A stretch of DNA of 64,000 bases from Megascapheus bottae (lineage: Eukaryota > Chordata > Mammalia > Rodentia > Geomyidae): contig JANJXV010000037.1 of the NCBI GenBank assembly GCA_024803745.1, forward strand, positions 4,973,001-5,037,000. Direction: 5' to 3'. Each line of letters opens with the position of its first letter. Positions within the stretch are counted from its first letter, which is position 1. Of the stretch, positions 46,398-57,974 are shown one piece after another. The notes beneath the pieces were generated by a model. It made no database searches. It had not been told where the DNA came from and was given only the letters and a program-made list of their open reading frames with translations. The translations under genes were made by a program, and so were the position numbers.

Positions 46398-46441
<44 letters not shown>
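46397..46441. repeat. (CA)n, right arm of an inverted pair
   Basis: About 22 CA units. With the GT tract it can form a hairpin of about 45 base pairs. Confidence 0.97.
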
Positions 46442-46444
<3 letters not shown>

Positions 46445-46559
46445 CTCTTTCCCTCAAGCCCTTTAAGGAGGAGAGGGAGGCACAAAGGTAGCTTCACAGT
46501 GAGACAAAAGTTGGAGACAAGGAGACCAAAAAGAGAGAGCAGGAGACAGAGAGATGGGT

Positions 46560-46665
46560 GGGGTTAGAATGATGGGGGAGAATGATGCATTGTATCCACA
46601 AATTGATATGTTGTGTTGAAACCCCTTTGTACAACCACATAAGGATAATAAAAAAAATCACAGGA
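46560..46665 (+). mobile_element. L1-type 3' tail, sense
   Basis: TTGTGTTGAAACCCC-type ending (GTTGAAACCCCTTTGTACAA then GGATAATAAAAAAAAT), the same tail as at 48830-48900. Confidence 0.65.
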
Positions 46666-47223
46666 TGTAATTAATGTAAGGTTCTATCTAATCAAAGGGT
46701 TCAATAATATTAACAAAAGAGGAAGACAGAGACAAGGGATGAAGAAACAGGCAACTGAAAAGAATATGAGGAAGAGAAAAGGAGAGGAGAGGGACTCCAG
46801 GCAGCTACTTCCTGTAGAAAGTTCTAGAAATTTTAGACATGGGGTGGTGGGGACAGTTCTTGGGGGTGTGTTGCAGGGGGAAAGGGGACTGGCAATAACA
46901 GTTCATGTGTGCGCTAAGCAGAGCCCCCACACAGAGGTAAATTTGGAGACCTCTTACACCAGTTTGGTAAAATGTGAATGTGCTTTGCCAAGTGTCATGA
47001 CATCCTGCCAGAGAATCTGGCACAAATCCTATTAGCTACCTGGGACTCAGCTCCTCATTGGCAAGCTGGAGATTAAAACAGTCCACCAAAGGGCAGATTA
47101 CATCTTCTGAGCGCTCAGTGTACCCAGTGTGTCATGTATTTGTTAGCTATCATTTCTGGTAAAAAAAAAAAAAAGGCTAGCAAAAAGTCCAAGAGTTTGG
47201 TTTTGCCAATTTCTCAGCCCCTT

Positions 47224-47460
47224 GTTTTTTCATATTGTTACAGTATCTCACTTTGTTATCTGATATATTGAATTTAGTTGTACTTGGTTATTTGAAATTT
47301 GATAGGGAAGGGGGGAAAACCAAGACGGGTGGGGGTGCGGGGGGTAGGGTAATGGGTACCAAGACATGTGAAAGGGTATCAATGTATGTGAATTAATGCA
47401 CCTTCTATCTGGCAAATATCATGCAACCCTTTTACTAATTACAATAAAAAAATAAAAAAA
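47224..47460 (+). mobile_element. L1 3' UTR, sense
   Basis: ATTGTTACAGTATCTCACTT to ACTAATTACAATAAAAAAAT, about 235 nt. It lies antisense to SH3RF2. Confidence 0.9.
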
Positions 47461-48599
47461 AATTGACAGTCTTCCCTCAGTGAAAAGATTCCATTCCTTC
47501 CCTTGAAATTCTCTAAAGAATATCAAATGATCCTCATTCCTTTAACATATGTCTTCTAGATGGCCTAAAGAATTGAGGGTTCACTACCTTCTGGAGGCAA
47601 GTGAGAGATATCCCTAAGAAGCAGTGTGGGCCATTTCTGAAGAGACTTCCCCAGCGTTTCCAGAGCTGTAGGGTAAGGTCCCAGCTGGAGATGCTCATCT
47701 TTCCTGACAGTCCCTGGATGCATGTTTGGATCACAGTGGTCTGTATCTAGCTCAGAGGGCCTGCGCAGCCTCCCTGTGGCTCTTCAGCCTGATCTGAACA
47801 TGAAAAACAGAACCCTCACTAACCACAGTCAGCATTCGCAGATGCAGCAAAGCAAGCCAGACACATTCACACAAGCCTGACCTTTCTATTTAGACATTTG
47901 TTGTGACACTGACAGCCCCGTGAGCTGTATATAGTCAACTCTCCTGTCATTTCTCTCTGCTTTGGGGAGATGGATAGCTTGACTAGTCTCACCTTGGGAA
48001 AGGAGGGAAAGGAAAAGCCTTCAGGACTTGGGATGTCAAAGCAACACAGGCAGACATGTCCTTAGGCTCCTGGAAACTGAAGACTGAAGAGGTGAGTGGC
48101 TTGTGCAGAGTGGCTACAGGTTACTTATCTGGGGTATGTTGAGAGGCAGGGTGGAAGAAGGAATGGGAGGCGAAGGCAGGGGTGAGTGAGTTGGGTGAGT
48201 GAAATAGCCACAGCCATTTCACTGGTGTGTGAGGTCTGAGGAAGCCGTCAGGTAAAGACATGACATAGGATATTGGCTTTCTAGTTTTGCAGAGGAATTT
48301 TCCAGGCTAGTCATTTGTTCAGATCACAAGAACAATCCTTTGTTTAAACTGCAGAGCCCAGTTTAAATCAGGGAACAGAAAAGAAATCATATTCACCACA
48401 CTTAATTTGTAACAGATGAAGAACACCTTGATTTTTTTAGAAAAGGATTTTGATCCCTTCCTAGAATTTCCCAAAGTGAAACATTACATAGGAGTTCAAC
48501 ATATTAAAAGATCAAAACTATGAGTTACTTGATCAATGAGCTATACCATTGGAAACGTCCCCTGTATATTGCCTTGTATAAATTTATATATACTTTTGT

Positions 48600-48900
48600 A
48601 ATTTCAATCTACACATGGGAGACAACATGTACCCTTTTTCCCTCGAGTCAGACTTATTTCACTTAATGTACTTTTTCCCAGATCAAGGGAAGGTGGGTAG
48701 TTGAATGGAGAGAGAGGAAAGGCAGATGCAGGCATACTACTCAATGCATATACGTGAGAATGGAACTGGGTAGATTGACGTGAGGGGTGAGATTGGTAGA
48801 CACAGGAAACAACACCATTATTTGAGATGCGTTGTGCTAATAAATGGACATGTTGAATTGAAACCCCTATGTACAACTACTGAAGAATAATAAAGAAGTA
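48600..48900. mobile_element. L1 piece in inverted layout (antisense then sense tail)
   Basis: 48600-48680 is antisense (CAGACTTATTTCACTTAATG); 48680-48900 is the sense tail (GTTGAATTGAAACCCCTATG, GAATAATAAAG). Confidence 0.65.
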
Positions 48901-49269
48901 AATAACGAAAGGGATAGAAGTGACAGTTTTGTATGGATTGTCATAGGTTCAGGCAGGCATCACATAGGAAACAAGATCCTGATAGTCCTTGGAGAAGCAC
49001 AGAGCCAATGGCATGGTTTCTCTTTAGCAAAACCCCTTCTTAGCTGTGTTGCCCTTCTATGTTGGCACTCAGGTTGCTTTCTTCCCACCAGAGCTATTGT
49101 GCCCTTCAGTAGGTCTGGCTTCAGCCAGTAAAGCAACCCAGTACACTTGGGATTCACTTTGCAGAGTGCCATCTTAAGGGTAAGACTCAGTTGTGGTGAA
49201 AAGCCCGACGTGTCACTCACCTTTCCCCATCACTTAGCGCTAGGCACGTACCTCTCTGCCACCACTTAC

Positions 49270-49502
49270 TCTTTCTCATGCTGCTCCGCCCCTTCCGAAG
49301 AGACCCTTGTCCTAACGTTCCAGGGCTGGCTGTGTTCTTCACAGGGTTGACTACCGCGGTAGGTACAAAGACGGATTTAAAAGAACGGCTTTGGCGGGGA
49401 TCACCTTCTGAAAAGCTGCCTTGTGAAGACACAGAGGAGGTGGATAATGTCCATGTGGTGTAGAGACCAGGCCTCCGGGAGTCTGGAAAACTAGAGGTCT
49501 TT
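49270..49502 (-). CDS. SH3RF2: SH3RF2 internal coding exon (linker after third SH3)
   Basis: Internal exon of 233 nt: one base finishing a Lys codon, 77 codons, and one base of the next Asn codon. It reads [20 protein letters not shown], then [20 protein letters not shown], and later [17 protein letters not shown]. The segment directly follows the third SH3 domain in SH3RF2. A pyrimidine tract and CAACAATCAG acceptor precede it; the donor AAAGA|GTAAGT is strong. Its phase-2 start fits exon 57975-58144 and, equally, exon 59854-59945 if the SH3 exon is skipped. The phase-1 end fits exon 45818-46176. No stops or indels are seen. Confidence 0.95.
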
Positions 49503-49686
49503 CTGATTGTTGCATGTATGTTTTTGGAAGAGAAAGAAATGGAGAGAAAACCAAAAAGTGTTCAGTTGAGAGTCCTGGTTAAAAAAAAAAAATCAGCTCC
49601 AAACCATATATCAAAGACGGCCATCCTCACCTCCTGCCTGACATTCACACTGATTGTCAACTGCAGGGAAGTGGGCGCCACCGCCC

Positions 49687-49687
<1 letters not shown>

Positions 49688-49731
<44 letters not shown>
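49688..49731. repeat. (GT)n microsatellite upstream of an SH3RF2 exon
   Basis: About 22 GT units. It is (CA)n in the transcript, about 186 nt before the acceptor of exon 49270-49502. Confidence 0.97.
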
Positions 49732-50039
49732 ATGAGTGCATTCACACCAAAGGCAAGATCCACACTCATCCCGGCTGAACTTTATCTTTCACTGTGGCTC
49801 TTCTCACTCCTCTCCCTACATCCCTTCAGAGCATAAAATCTTACACGTCTTCATTTTACTTCATAGTAAACTCTTTTATTGACTCGTTGGCCTTCCTATT
49901 AGATTCAGAACTCTTGAAAGGGAGATTTATGTGGCTTGTTTTATAGCAGGTGATGACTATTACATGCCTGCTCAATGGCTATCATGATTCTTTCAGCACC
50001 CGTGTCAGTTATTTAGGCTAACAAAAATGGAGAGCCAAC

Positions 50040-50215
50040 TGTGTGCCAGGTGCTGGCCAAGTGCTTTGTTCATATTATTAATATATGTTCTATATGAGAG
50101 CTTTCTGAGTAATATTACCAGTGTCCCAATTTTATAAACTAAAACAATTACAGAAGCTAACAATGATTTGCCCACATCATTTCTAAGCTGGTCCTCTGCT
50201 CTTACCACTCACGGA
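50040..50215 (-). repeat. MIR SINE, antisense
   Basis: ACTGTGTGCCAGGTGCTGG, then CAATTTTATAAACTAAAAC and GATTTGCCCACATC. Confidence 0.7.
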
Positions 50216-50376
50216 GTTATACCACCTCCTGGCTAGAGTATTGTTTATTGCTAGAAGGAACATCATTTTATTCTCCCTGAAGAAAATGAACTTGGGAAGC
50301 TGGTGGCTTGTGGGTTCTTCACAGGCCTTCACAGGGCCCTCATTCTTGAGCCTTCACTGCGATTTCAAGAACAGTT

Positions 50377-50420
<44 letters not shown>
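50377..50420. repeat. (GT)n microsatellite
   Basis: About 21 GT units abutting the tail side of a partial antisense SINE-B. Confidence 0.95.
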
Positions 50421-50520
50421 GGTACTAGAACTTGAACTTAGGACTTCACACTATTGTTTAGGTTTTTTTTTTCTACTCAAGGCTGGTACTGTACCATGTG
50501 AGCCACACCGCATCTGTTTT
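50421..50520 (-). repeat. SINE-B tail, antisense, partial
   Basis: GGTACTAGAACTTGAACTTAG and TACCATGTGAGCCACACC; the B1-like head is missing. Confidence 0.8.
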
Positions 50521-51181
50521 TTTTTGTTGTTGTTGTTGTTGTTGACATAAGAGTCTTAAGAACAGCATTAACGTGTGATAAAACAAGTCTCCTGGCCATT
50601 GTCGCTAGCCCGCAATTTCCTGAGCTGCATTAGCTGTGGTTCACAGTCCATGCCTTTCTTTTCCTTCTACCAATTCAACTCCACCACCTCCTCTTCTCCC
50701 AAGTAATCCATAACCGCTGTGTTGGTGAAGTAGGCCTCTGCTAACTTCTCTGGGAGTAAGGAATGTCAGCAAGGCTCTAGCACAGAGCTGTCCTCTTGGT
50801 TCCCCTCATTTTTCCTTCTGCTTATTAAAAAGTGATTAATAACTTTCATTTTATTCAAAAGTAGTTTAGCAGTGAGCAAGTGTTAGAGGAAGGTAATTGG
50901 TTAATTGTGGCCAATGCTATCAGAAAAACCATTTTTTTTTTGCAGTCAATTTCTTTCTAAATGAATGCATGGACTGAGAGCATGCCTGCTACAGTGCCCA
51001 GCCTGTTCTAGTCCCTGTGCTGGTAGGGGTCAGGGAAGAGATGTAGAGCTGTCCACCAGTGAGAAACCACATTGTTTTCTGGAGATACAGCTGAGGCAGT
51101 GGAGAGGAAAGCCCTGCATGGAATCCCAAGCCCCTTCTCTGGGTACTGCAAAATACATTAACTAGAAGAAAGACTAGATGC

Positions 51182-51404
51182 TGGGGCCAGTGGCTCATGC
51201 CTGGCATCCTGGCTATTCAGGAGGCTGAGATCTGAAAAGCACAATTTGAATCCAGCCTGGGCAGACAAATCTATGAGATTTATCTCCATTTAAATAGCAA
51301 AAGTTGTTCAGTGGAGCTGTGGCAGAGCTCAAGTGGTAGAGCACTAGACGTGAATGAAAAAGCTAAGGGATAGGTCCTAGCCTCTAGGTTCAAGCCCAGC
51401 ACAA
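51182..51404 (+). repeat. SINE-B, sense
   Basis: GGGGCCAGTGGCTCATGCCTG to GGTTCAAGCCCAGCAC. Its tail runs into the GGA-rich tract. Confidence 0.9.
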
Positions 51405-51575
51405 AAAGGAGAAGGAAGAGGAGGAGGAAGAGAAGGAGGAGGAAGAGGAGGAGAAGATAGGAGAAGGAGGAGGGGGAAGAAAGAGGAGGAGAAAAAGAGG
51501 AGGAGGAGAAGAGAAGGAGGAGGAGAAGAGGAGGAAGGAGGAAAAGGAGGAGGAGAAAGATGATGAAGAGGAAAG
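51405..51575. repeat. Purine-only GGA/GAA tract
   Basis: About 165 nt of almost pure A/G on the + strand (units GAGGAG, GAAGGA), the tail of the SINE-B on its left. Confidence 0.95.
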
Positions 51576-51799
51576 TTTGGCTTCAAAATTATTTTCAGCA
51601 ATAACAGCTGCAGCAAGAACATAACAGATAATTAGAACCAAGCAAGCCTTATCTCACCGTCTCTTCATTGAATGATTGTTTATGGACCAAAGTATTACCT
51701 CATTTTGCTGAGCTCAGCACTGGGCCAGATTCCAGGAACTCCTAACTCCTAAGTGTCCCATTCAACACTGTGACTAGGATTTTTGGGAAAAAGCTTAGC

Positions 51800-51900
51800 A
51801 CTTACCTAGTACTTTCTTCCAACATCAAAGCATTTTGCTAACATGTTACTTAATTAGTCCCCATGAAACCCTAGACCTGAAGATGTTATGATTCTGGGTT
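51800..51900 (-). repeat. MIR SINE fragment
   Basis: GCACTTACCTAGTACTTTC and TTACTTAATTAGTCCCCATG. Confidence 0.5.
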
Positions 51901-52716
51901 TTCCCAGAGGAAACAGAAAGACATTGTGGGTTTATGTGGGAGAAGTGGATGTTGCTTTTGATTTGCTCCACTGAGCAGGTCCTTGTGTCCTCTTCTTGGT
52001 GTGAGACATTAGCTCTTAAATAACTTTTCTGCTATGCAGAAGGGGCATTAGAAATAATGACTCTGCTGGGCTCACCATGGCAACAGCCTCCTGGTAAGGA
52101 GAAAGTTTGACTTTGACCACCTTTGTAGAATCTGTGTAGAGTTTAAGGCCATCGAGTGGGTACCCTCCTTTCTTTCCTCCACCTACGAGGCAGCAGGCTG
52201 GTGTGTGTGCCCAGGAAGGCTACATGAAGGAGAGCTATTCTGGCTAACTGGGAAAAAGGGAATTGATGGGGGGGGGGGGCGGACAGGATGGGAAGGAAAG
52301 GACTTGGAAACAGGATCCAAGGAGGCAGCAGAGGGCCCAGCAGAGGGTTCTGCACTGGAATTGCCAGGCGGATGCTGCTAGTCGAGCTCTCACCATGAAT
52401 GACCTTCAACCTTCCTGCATCCTGTCCTTGCTCATCTTTCAGAGTTCCCAGTAGGAACACAGCCTGGTTAAGCCAGGGCTCTGGCTATGAGGTGGACTGA
52501 GAAGAAAAAGGGGGAGATTCAAACCGAACACCAGAAAGCATTTGGATGGCTGACAGGTGAGAGCTTGCCTGTTCCTGTGTGTCCCTTGAGCCCAGAGATA
52601 TTCTTTAGGATTTCATGATGGTAGATATTTAATTGTTGTCAACAAAAGCTGGAAGGGTTATTGTCACTATCTTGTCTGCATCAAGCATATTTGATACTTA
52701 CAGATGCTTACTTATA

Positions 52717-52918
52717 GCTGGGTGTCAGTGGCACATACCTGTAATCCTAGCTACTCAGGAGTCTGAGATCTGAGGATATGGTTTGAGGTCCGTGATCAGA
52801 AAAGGCTGAAAGTGTGTCTGTGGCTCAAATGGTAGAGTGGTAGCCTTGAGCAAAAAGAAGCTCAGGGACAGTGCCTAGGTTCAAGAGTTCAAGACCTAGG
52901 ACTGGCTAAAAAAAAAAA
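52717..52918 (+). repeat. SINE-B, sense
   Basis: GCTGGGTGTCAGTGGCACAT to AGACCTAGGACTGGC plus an A run. Confidence 0.9.
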
Positions 52919-53530
52919 AAAGCTCACTTCTTGTATCTTAAATTTAAACCCTGGCATTTTGCATTTTGGTCATTTCCTGTTTGTAGTTAATCCTCAAACC
53001 TTGACTGGTTCAGTCCATTATAGGATGATTCTAATAAAAGTGAAGGTTTCAATGATCAGGAGTCCCCACATTTCAAACCTTGGCTGAGAACTGCACTGTG
53101 TACCACAGGCAAAGTACAGAACCATCACCCCTAATAGAAAACAAACTCAAGGGATGGGAAACAAAAGCTGTCAAAGAGCTGAGAGGAGCCCTGCACATGT
53201 AGCCCAACCTACTAGTTTCTCACACAAAGGACAATATTTGTTAGCCCTGAGAAGTGGGAGAAGGAAACTTCCCACGGTGGAAAGGGTGATTAGAATGAGG
53301 GATAGCTGCACCCAGAGAGACAAGCTGAACACCTGTCATTGTGACCAAGATTAGTGGAGATGAAACTTCCTTTGTCTCAGAAGGGAAAGACACACCGAAC
53401 TCTGCAATCCTCTGTCATCTAATAACCTCCAGCTAGTTCCTGTCAGGGACTTTTTCCTGGGAGTATTGCTTCTTTGTAAGGAAAACTGTGCATCAACCTT
53501 AGTAATCTCTTTAGAAATGCCTGTGTTCCG

Positions 53531-53592
<62 letters not shown>

Positions 53593-53627
53593 GTCTCTCT
53601 TTTCTTTCTTTCTTTCTGTCTCTCTTT

Positions 53628-53670
<43 letters not shown>

Positions 53671-53724
53671 GTCTCTCTTTTCTTTCTCTCTTTCTTTCTT
53701 TCTCTCTTTCTCTCTTTCTTTTTT

Positions 53725-53783
<59 letters not shown>

Positions 53784-53807
53784 GTCTCTCTTCCTTCCTT
53801 TCTTTCT

Positions 53808-53874
<67 letters not shown>
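53531..53874. repeat. Long (TTTC)n tract
   Basis: About 340 nt of TTTC units with TCTG/CTCT interruptions, directly beside the tail end of an antisense SINE-B. It yields spurious frames on both strands. Confidence 0.97.
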
Positions 53875-54097
53875 GTTGGCAGTGGGGCTTGAACTCTGGG
53901 CCCAGGCACTGTCTCTGAGCTCTTCAGCTCAAGGCTACTGCCCTAATCTTTGAGCCACAGCCCCACTTCTTGGTTTCCTAGTGGTTAATTGGAGTTAAGA
54001 GTCTCCTGGACTTTAGTGCCAGGGCTGGCTTTGCGATCCTCAGATCTCAGCCTCCTGAGTAGCTAAGATCATAGGCATGAGCTACCTTGCCTGGCTG
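53875..54097 (-). repeat. SINE-B, antisense
   Basis: GGCAGTGGGGCTTGAACTCT to TCATAGGCATGAGCTACC. Confidence 0.9.
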
Positions 54098-54404
54098 TGT
54101 TCAGATTTCTGTGAGCTGAGAGGAAGAGATGGGCCAGTGGTTGTGATTCTGATATTCTTTCTTCTGTCTGATATGCCACCATCATCAAGAGAAGGCTTTC
54201 ATGCCTGTCCCAGGCCATGATCCCGAAGGGATCACTCAGTAGAAGTCAAGGAGGAATAAAACCAAAGCAGGAGAATTGTAAACCAGGGATGGAATTCCAC
54301 ATGCATTCTGGTTGGGGTAACTATATGTTATGATTTTCCCAGGGAAGTCCTCAGTGTCTGCCTGTTCAGAAATGCCTTCATTTTCATGGTAAAATATATG
54401 ATTA

Positions 54405-54601
54405 AACCACGCACCAGCGGCACACGCTATGGTAATCCAAGATATTCAGGAGGCTGAGATCTGAGCATCACAATTTGAACCCAGACTGGGAAGAAAAGTC
54501 CCTGTGAGAATCATCTCCAATTAACCACTGAAAAACTGGAAGTGGCACTGTGGCTCAAGTGGTAGAGTGCTAGCCTTGAGCAAAAAGTGGCTGAGATACT
54601 G

Positions 54602-54637
<36 letters not shown>
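54405..54637 (+). repeat. SINE-B, sense, with (CA)n tail
   Basis: CACCAGCGGCACACGCTATG head, AGTGGTAGAGTGCTAGCC in the tail, ending in about 17 CA units (54603-54637). Confidence 0.9.
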
Positions 54638-54639
<2 letters not shown>

Positions 54640-54890
54640 TAATATAAATTGTGTATATATGTAATAGAATAAAATATTGTTATAAAATAATATAGATAGT
54701 ATTGTATATTTATAATATCTATATCTGTAGTATCCAAGCCTGAGTTTAAGCCCCATACTATTCAGAACTAGAGCTTGTGTGTATGTGTATATATATATGT
54801 GTGTGTGTATATTCTATGCTATATAATATATATTGATATAACACTGGAGTACACTGAGATAGATGATATATATGTATATTCAGTATATAT
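54640..54890. repeat. AT-rich TATA/GTAT low-complexity patch
   Basis: Alternating TATA, TGTATAT and ATAATAT motifs with no gene content. Confidence 0.8.
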
Positions 54891-55427
54891 GAATAACTCT
54901 TACTCTCATGGTTCTTGACGGCATAATGAATATTTTGGGCTAAAGTCTAAAGTATGAACCCAGGCCATGGGTTGGGCTGTGGACAGTACATGTTCTATCT
55001 CAGGGAACAAACACTTAGAATAGTCATCTCCTTGCCACAGTTATGAGATCATTCCCCATCCTCTCCAACCCTTCCCAGCTTTGCACCTGCCCCCTTAATT
55101 CGTTGCAGTGATTATTTACCCTCTGTTCTATCCCTTCCCTCTTTAAAGATTTTAGAATGATTTTAGATTATTCTACCACAATGATCTCATCTAATGTTAG
55201 GGCTTGAAATGCTATCTCACTACGCAACTCTCTTTCAAATGTTAGACTAGCACACTCAACTGCTTACCAACATTTTTACCTAGATAACTAATCAACATCT
55301 CAGATTCCACCTACTGTGGACTAACCTTCTGCTTCCCCTAGGCCTCAAAACTTGCTCATCTTATACTTTGCATCGTTGCCTTCCCAGGAAAAGGAAACTC
55401 TACCTTACTCATGTGTACACACATGCC

Positions 55428-55648
55428 TGTACCGAGGCTTGAAGTTAGGGCCTCACATTCTCCCTTGGCCTTTTCACTCAAAGCTGGCCAACTCCACCAC
55501 TTGAGCCACCTTCCACTTAAGACTTTTGCTAGTTAATTGGAGACAAGAGTCTCATACACTTTTCTGCTTGGGCTGGCTTCAAATCACATTCCTCAGATCT
55601 CAGCCTCCTATGTAGCTAGGATAACAGATTGTAAGCCACTCTCAACCT
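55428..55648 (-). repeat. SINE-B, antisense
   Basis: GTACCGAGGCTTGAAGTTAGG to GGATAACAGATTGTAAGCCAC. Confidence 0.85.
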
Positions 55649-55689
55649 GAGTAAAGAGCCTGGACTCAACCTGAAGTCCTCCATTCCTT

Positions 55690-56395
55690 CACATCTGCTA
55701 TTTGCTCTCTTAGAAATCCTGCCTATTTCTAACTCCAGGATTTTTCCTAAACTCTAAGCATTTAATGATCTCTCTGGTGGCAATTATCCTGATTCACTTC
55801 ACTGTCACCGCTCCTCATCCTCTCCACTAGTTTTCTGCTTCCATCTCAAAGACTATGGTTAAATACTAGTTAGATCCCATCACTCTTCTGCTCAAAACTC
55901 TACAGTAAGAGTTGAAACTAAATTCCTCATTGTGACCTAAAATATTCTAGATGACCTGGCCCCACTTTACCACTCTGACTTGGCTACCGCTAATCTCCTG
56001 CTCATTTGCCTTCATGTTAGGCAAATTCCTAGCCACCAGGCCTTTGTATTTGCTGTTCCTTTGGCCTGGAATATACTTTTCTCAAAGATCCACCGGAACC
56101 GTCTTCTCATTGTCTTGATTCTTAACTTTCAGCATGGCAATCCTTACTCAGTCTAAAATTGTAGCCCTCCCCCACAAATTCTATCCCTCATTCCTGATTT
56201 TTCTTCTTAGATCTTATTAACACACTGCATATATTACTTACTTGTTACCTATTTATTTTATCTTCCCCACTTGACTATAAGCTTCTGTGGGCAGGCATTT
56301 TCTGCATTTTGTTGACTGATATTTCCTCAGTTCCTGGAAAGTTACCTCTCACACATTTAGCCTCTGTAAGTATTTGTAAAGTAAGAAAATAAAGT
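55690..56395 (+). mobile_element. L2 LINE, sense
   Basis: Follows the L2 3' order: ATCACTCTTCTGCTCAAAAC, CAGGCCTTTGTATTTGCTGT, GCCTGGAATATACTTTTCTC and GACTATAAGCTTCTGTGGGC. An ancient repeat inside the SH3RF2 intron. Confidence 0.8.
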
Positions 56396-56419
56396 ATAAG
56401 TTACTGAAAATTTCCCCCC

Positions 56420-56582
56420 TCAAGGCTAGTGCTCTACCGCTGGAGCTACAGCTCTACTTTTAGCTTTTTGATGAACAGCAGGAGATAAGCATGTCATGGA
56501 TTTTTCTGCCTGGGCTGGCTTCAAACTACAATGCTCAGCTCTCAGTAGCTAGGATTACAGGTAAGATCCACGAGCACTTGGC
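56420..56582 (-). repeat. SINE-B, antisense, partial
   Basis: CTCAAGGCTAGTGCTCTACC to GGATTACAGGTAAGATCCAC. Confidence 0.85.
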
Positions 56583-57974
56583 TTATTGACATTCTTAAAC
56601 TTTCCTAAAAAACAAATCCAAAGAAACTTCCATGGAAACAGATAACTATGATCTTCAATCCTATCTTCTATTACGTTGAGAAATGTTTTTATATTACTCT
56701 AGGTCTATGAGGACAGATTTTGCCCGTATTCTTCCTAACATGGAAATCCTCTAACTCACCAGCCAGCCTGGCTGGAAAAATCAATGGCTCAGAAAATGTA
56801 AGTATATCCTTTGGTCTATTTCAGTGCCTTCTTCTACAGTCAAACTGCCTCCTTGTGCCTTACGGTTTATTAAGATCCCTCCATCTCGGTCTCCTAAACC
56901 AGCTGAGGTTTTTCTGTCCATTTCTGTCTGCTGTCCTCAGCTTTTTCTTACCATCCTTGCTGCCCTCCTCAGGCCACTGCCCCACCTAGATGAAGGTTTC
57001 CCATACTAGATAAGTGATGTTAGCTCTGACCACACATCCTGTCATTTTCCTTGAAGTTGTGACTCTCTTCTATGTCATAAAGACAGAGTTGGATGTATGG
57101 TGTCTCACTGCCTCCTGGTTTTGCCTGGACTGTGTGTGGGGGGGGAGGGGGTAGAAGAGAGATGAGTTGTGAGTAGCTTTAGGGTCCGTGTAGATTTATG
57201 GCTAGTTTGAGGTGGCAGGACAAACTGTGAGTTACTGCAATGAACAGGAACTTTAGGAGAGAAGAGTTTGGTTGGGTGGCGTTTCTGCAGTCTAGCTAGT
57301 GTTTGATCTGGGGTATGGATAGGCAAAGGTCTGAGTTCATGGAATCTCCGCCTAATGGTCTTGCCTTGTCTTCCAGTAAGGTTCTCTGACAGACCACTGG
57401 AGAGGTCATTTGACCACATTTTCTCATCATTCCACTAGATCGAGTATGGGGGGGGAAGATGTGCTGTGGGAATCCCAGGATTGATACAATCAAGTTCTCC
57501 ATGAGTTACTTAGTTTTGCATTTCAGTACCCTCATCTATACACTAGGTAAAATAAATAATATGCATACTATATAAATAAGAACATATAAATACGTAATAT
57601 ATAAAAATATCTATAGTGTAGATTCTGAGGCTTGGCCAATGAGTAGAAAGTAGAATGAGGTGAAAATGCTTGTCAACTCTAAGAGCTATAACAAAGATAC
57701 TTTTTTTTTTACTATGTACTTTTTATATATAAAGATTTAAAATGCAGAACCAGAGGTTCAAGTAATAGGGCTCAAGTAATAGATCCCCAGCATTGAGTGG
57801 AAAAAGCTAAGCAAGAGTGCTGGCCCAGAAAATAGGGGGCTGTGAATGTCAAAGCCATCTCCTGGTCTATCCCTTGGGAAGCACTGAGTCCTCTATCCAC
57901 TCAGCCCAGAGAGGGTCTCTGGTAGGAGGAAGATCTGAACTCCTGCCCAGTGCCTGAGATTGGAGGGGATGCAC

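Larger units (their letters stand above)
46177..49269 (-). other. SH3RF2: SH3RF2 intron with inverted TG/CA repeats
   Basis: Bounded by GTAAGT (49269-49264) and CAG at 46179-46177 on the - strand, phase 1. It contains the inverted TG/CA pair (46311-46441), L1 3' tails at 46560-46665, 47224-47460 and 48600-48900, and an exon-like stretch near 47567-47780 that is discussed in the findings. The rest appears unique. Confidence 0.9.
49503..57974 (-). other. SH3RF2: SH3RF2 intron, repeat-rich
   Basis: Runs from the weak donor GTGCAT (57974-57969) to CAG at 49505-49503. It holds SINE-B copies, a purine-rich tract (51405-51575), a long (TTTC)n tract (53531-53874), an AT-rich patch (54640-54890) and an L2 (55690-56395). 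About 49780-50040, 50530-51180, 51900-52717, 52920-53530 and 56590-57740 look unique. Confidence 0.88.

Noticed and set aside
53466..53918. Long Ser/Phe/Leu and Lys/Glu/Arg frames on both strands
   Set aside because: They are translations of the (TTTC)n tract; the same applies at 43850-44072 and 51377-51641.
57105..57502. Overlapping - strand frames of 104 and 68 codons
   Set aside because: No flanking splice sites of suitable phase, and SH3RF2 is continuous between the exons at 57975 and 49502. Treated as chance.
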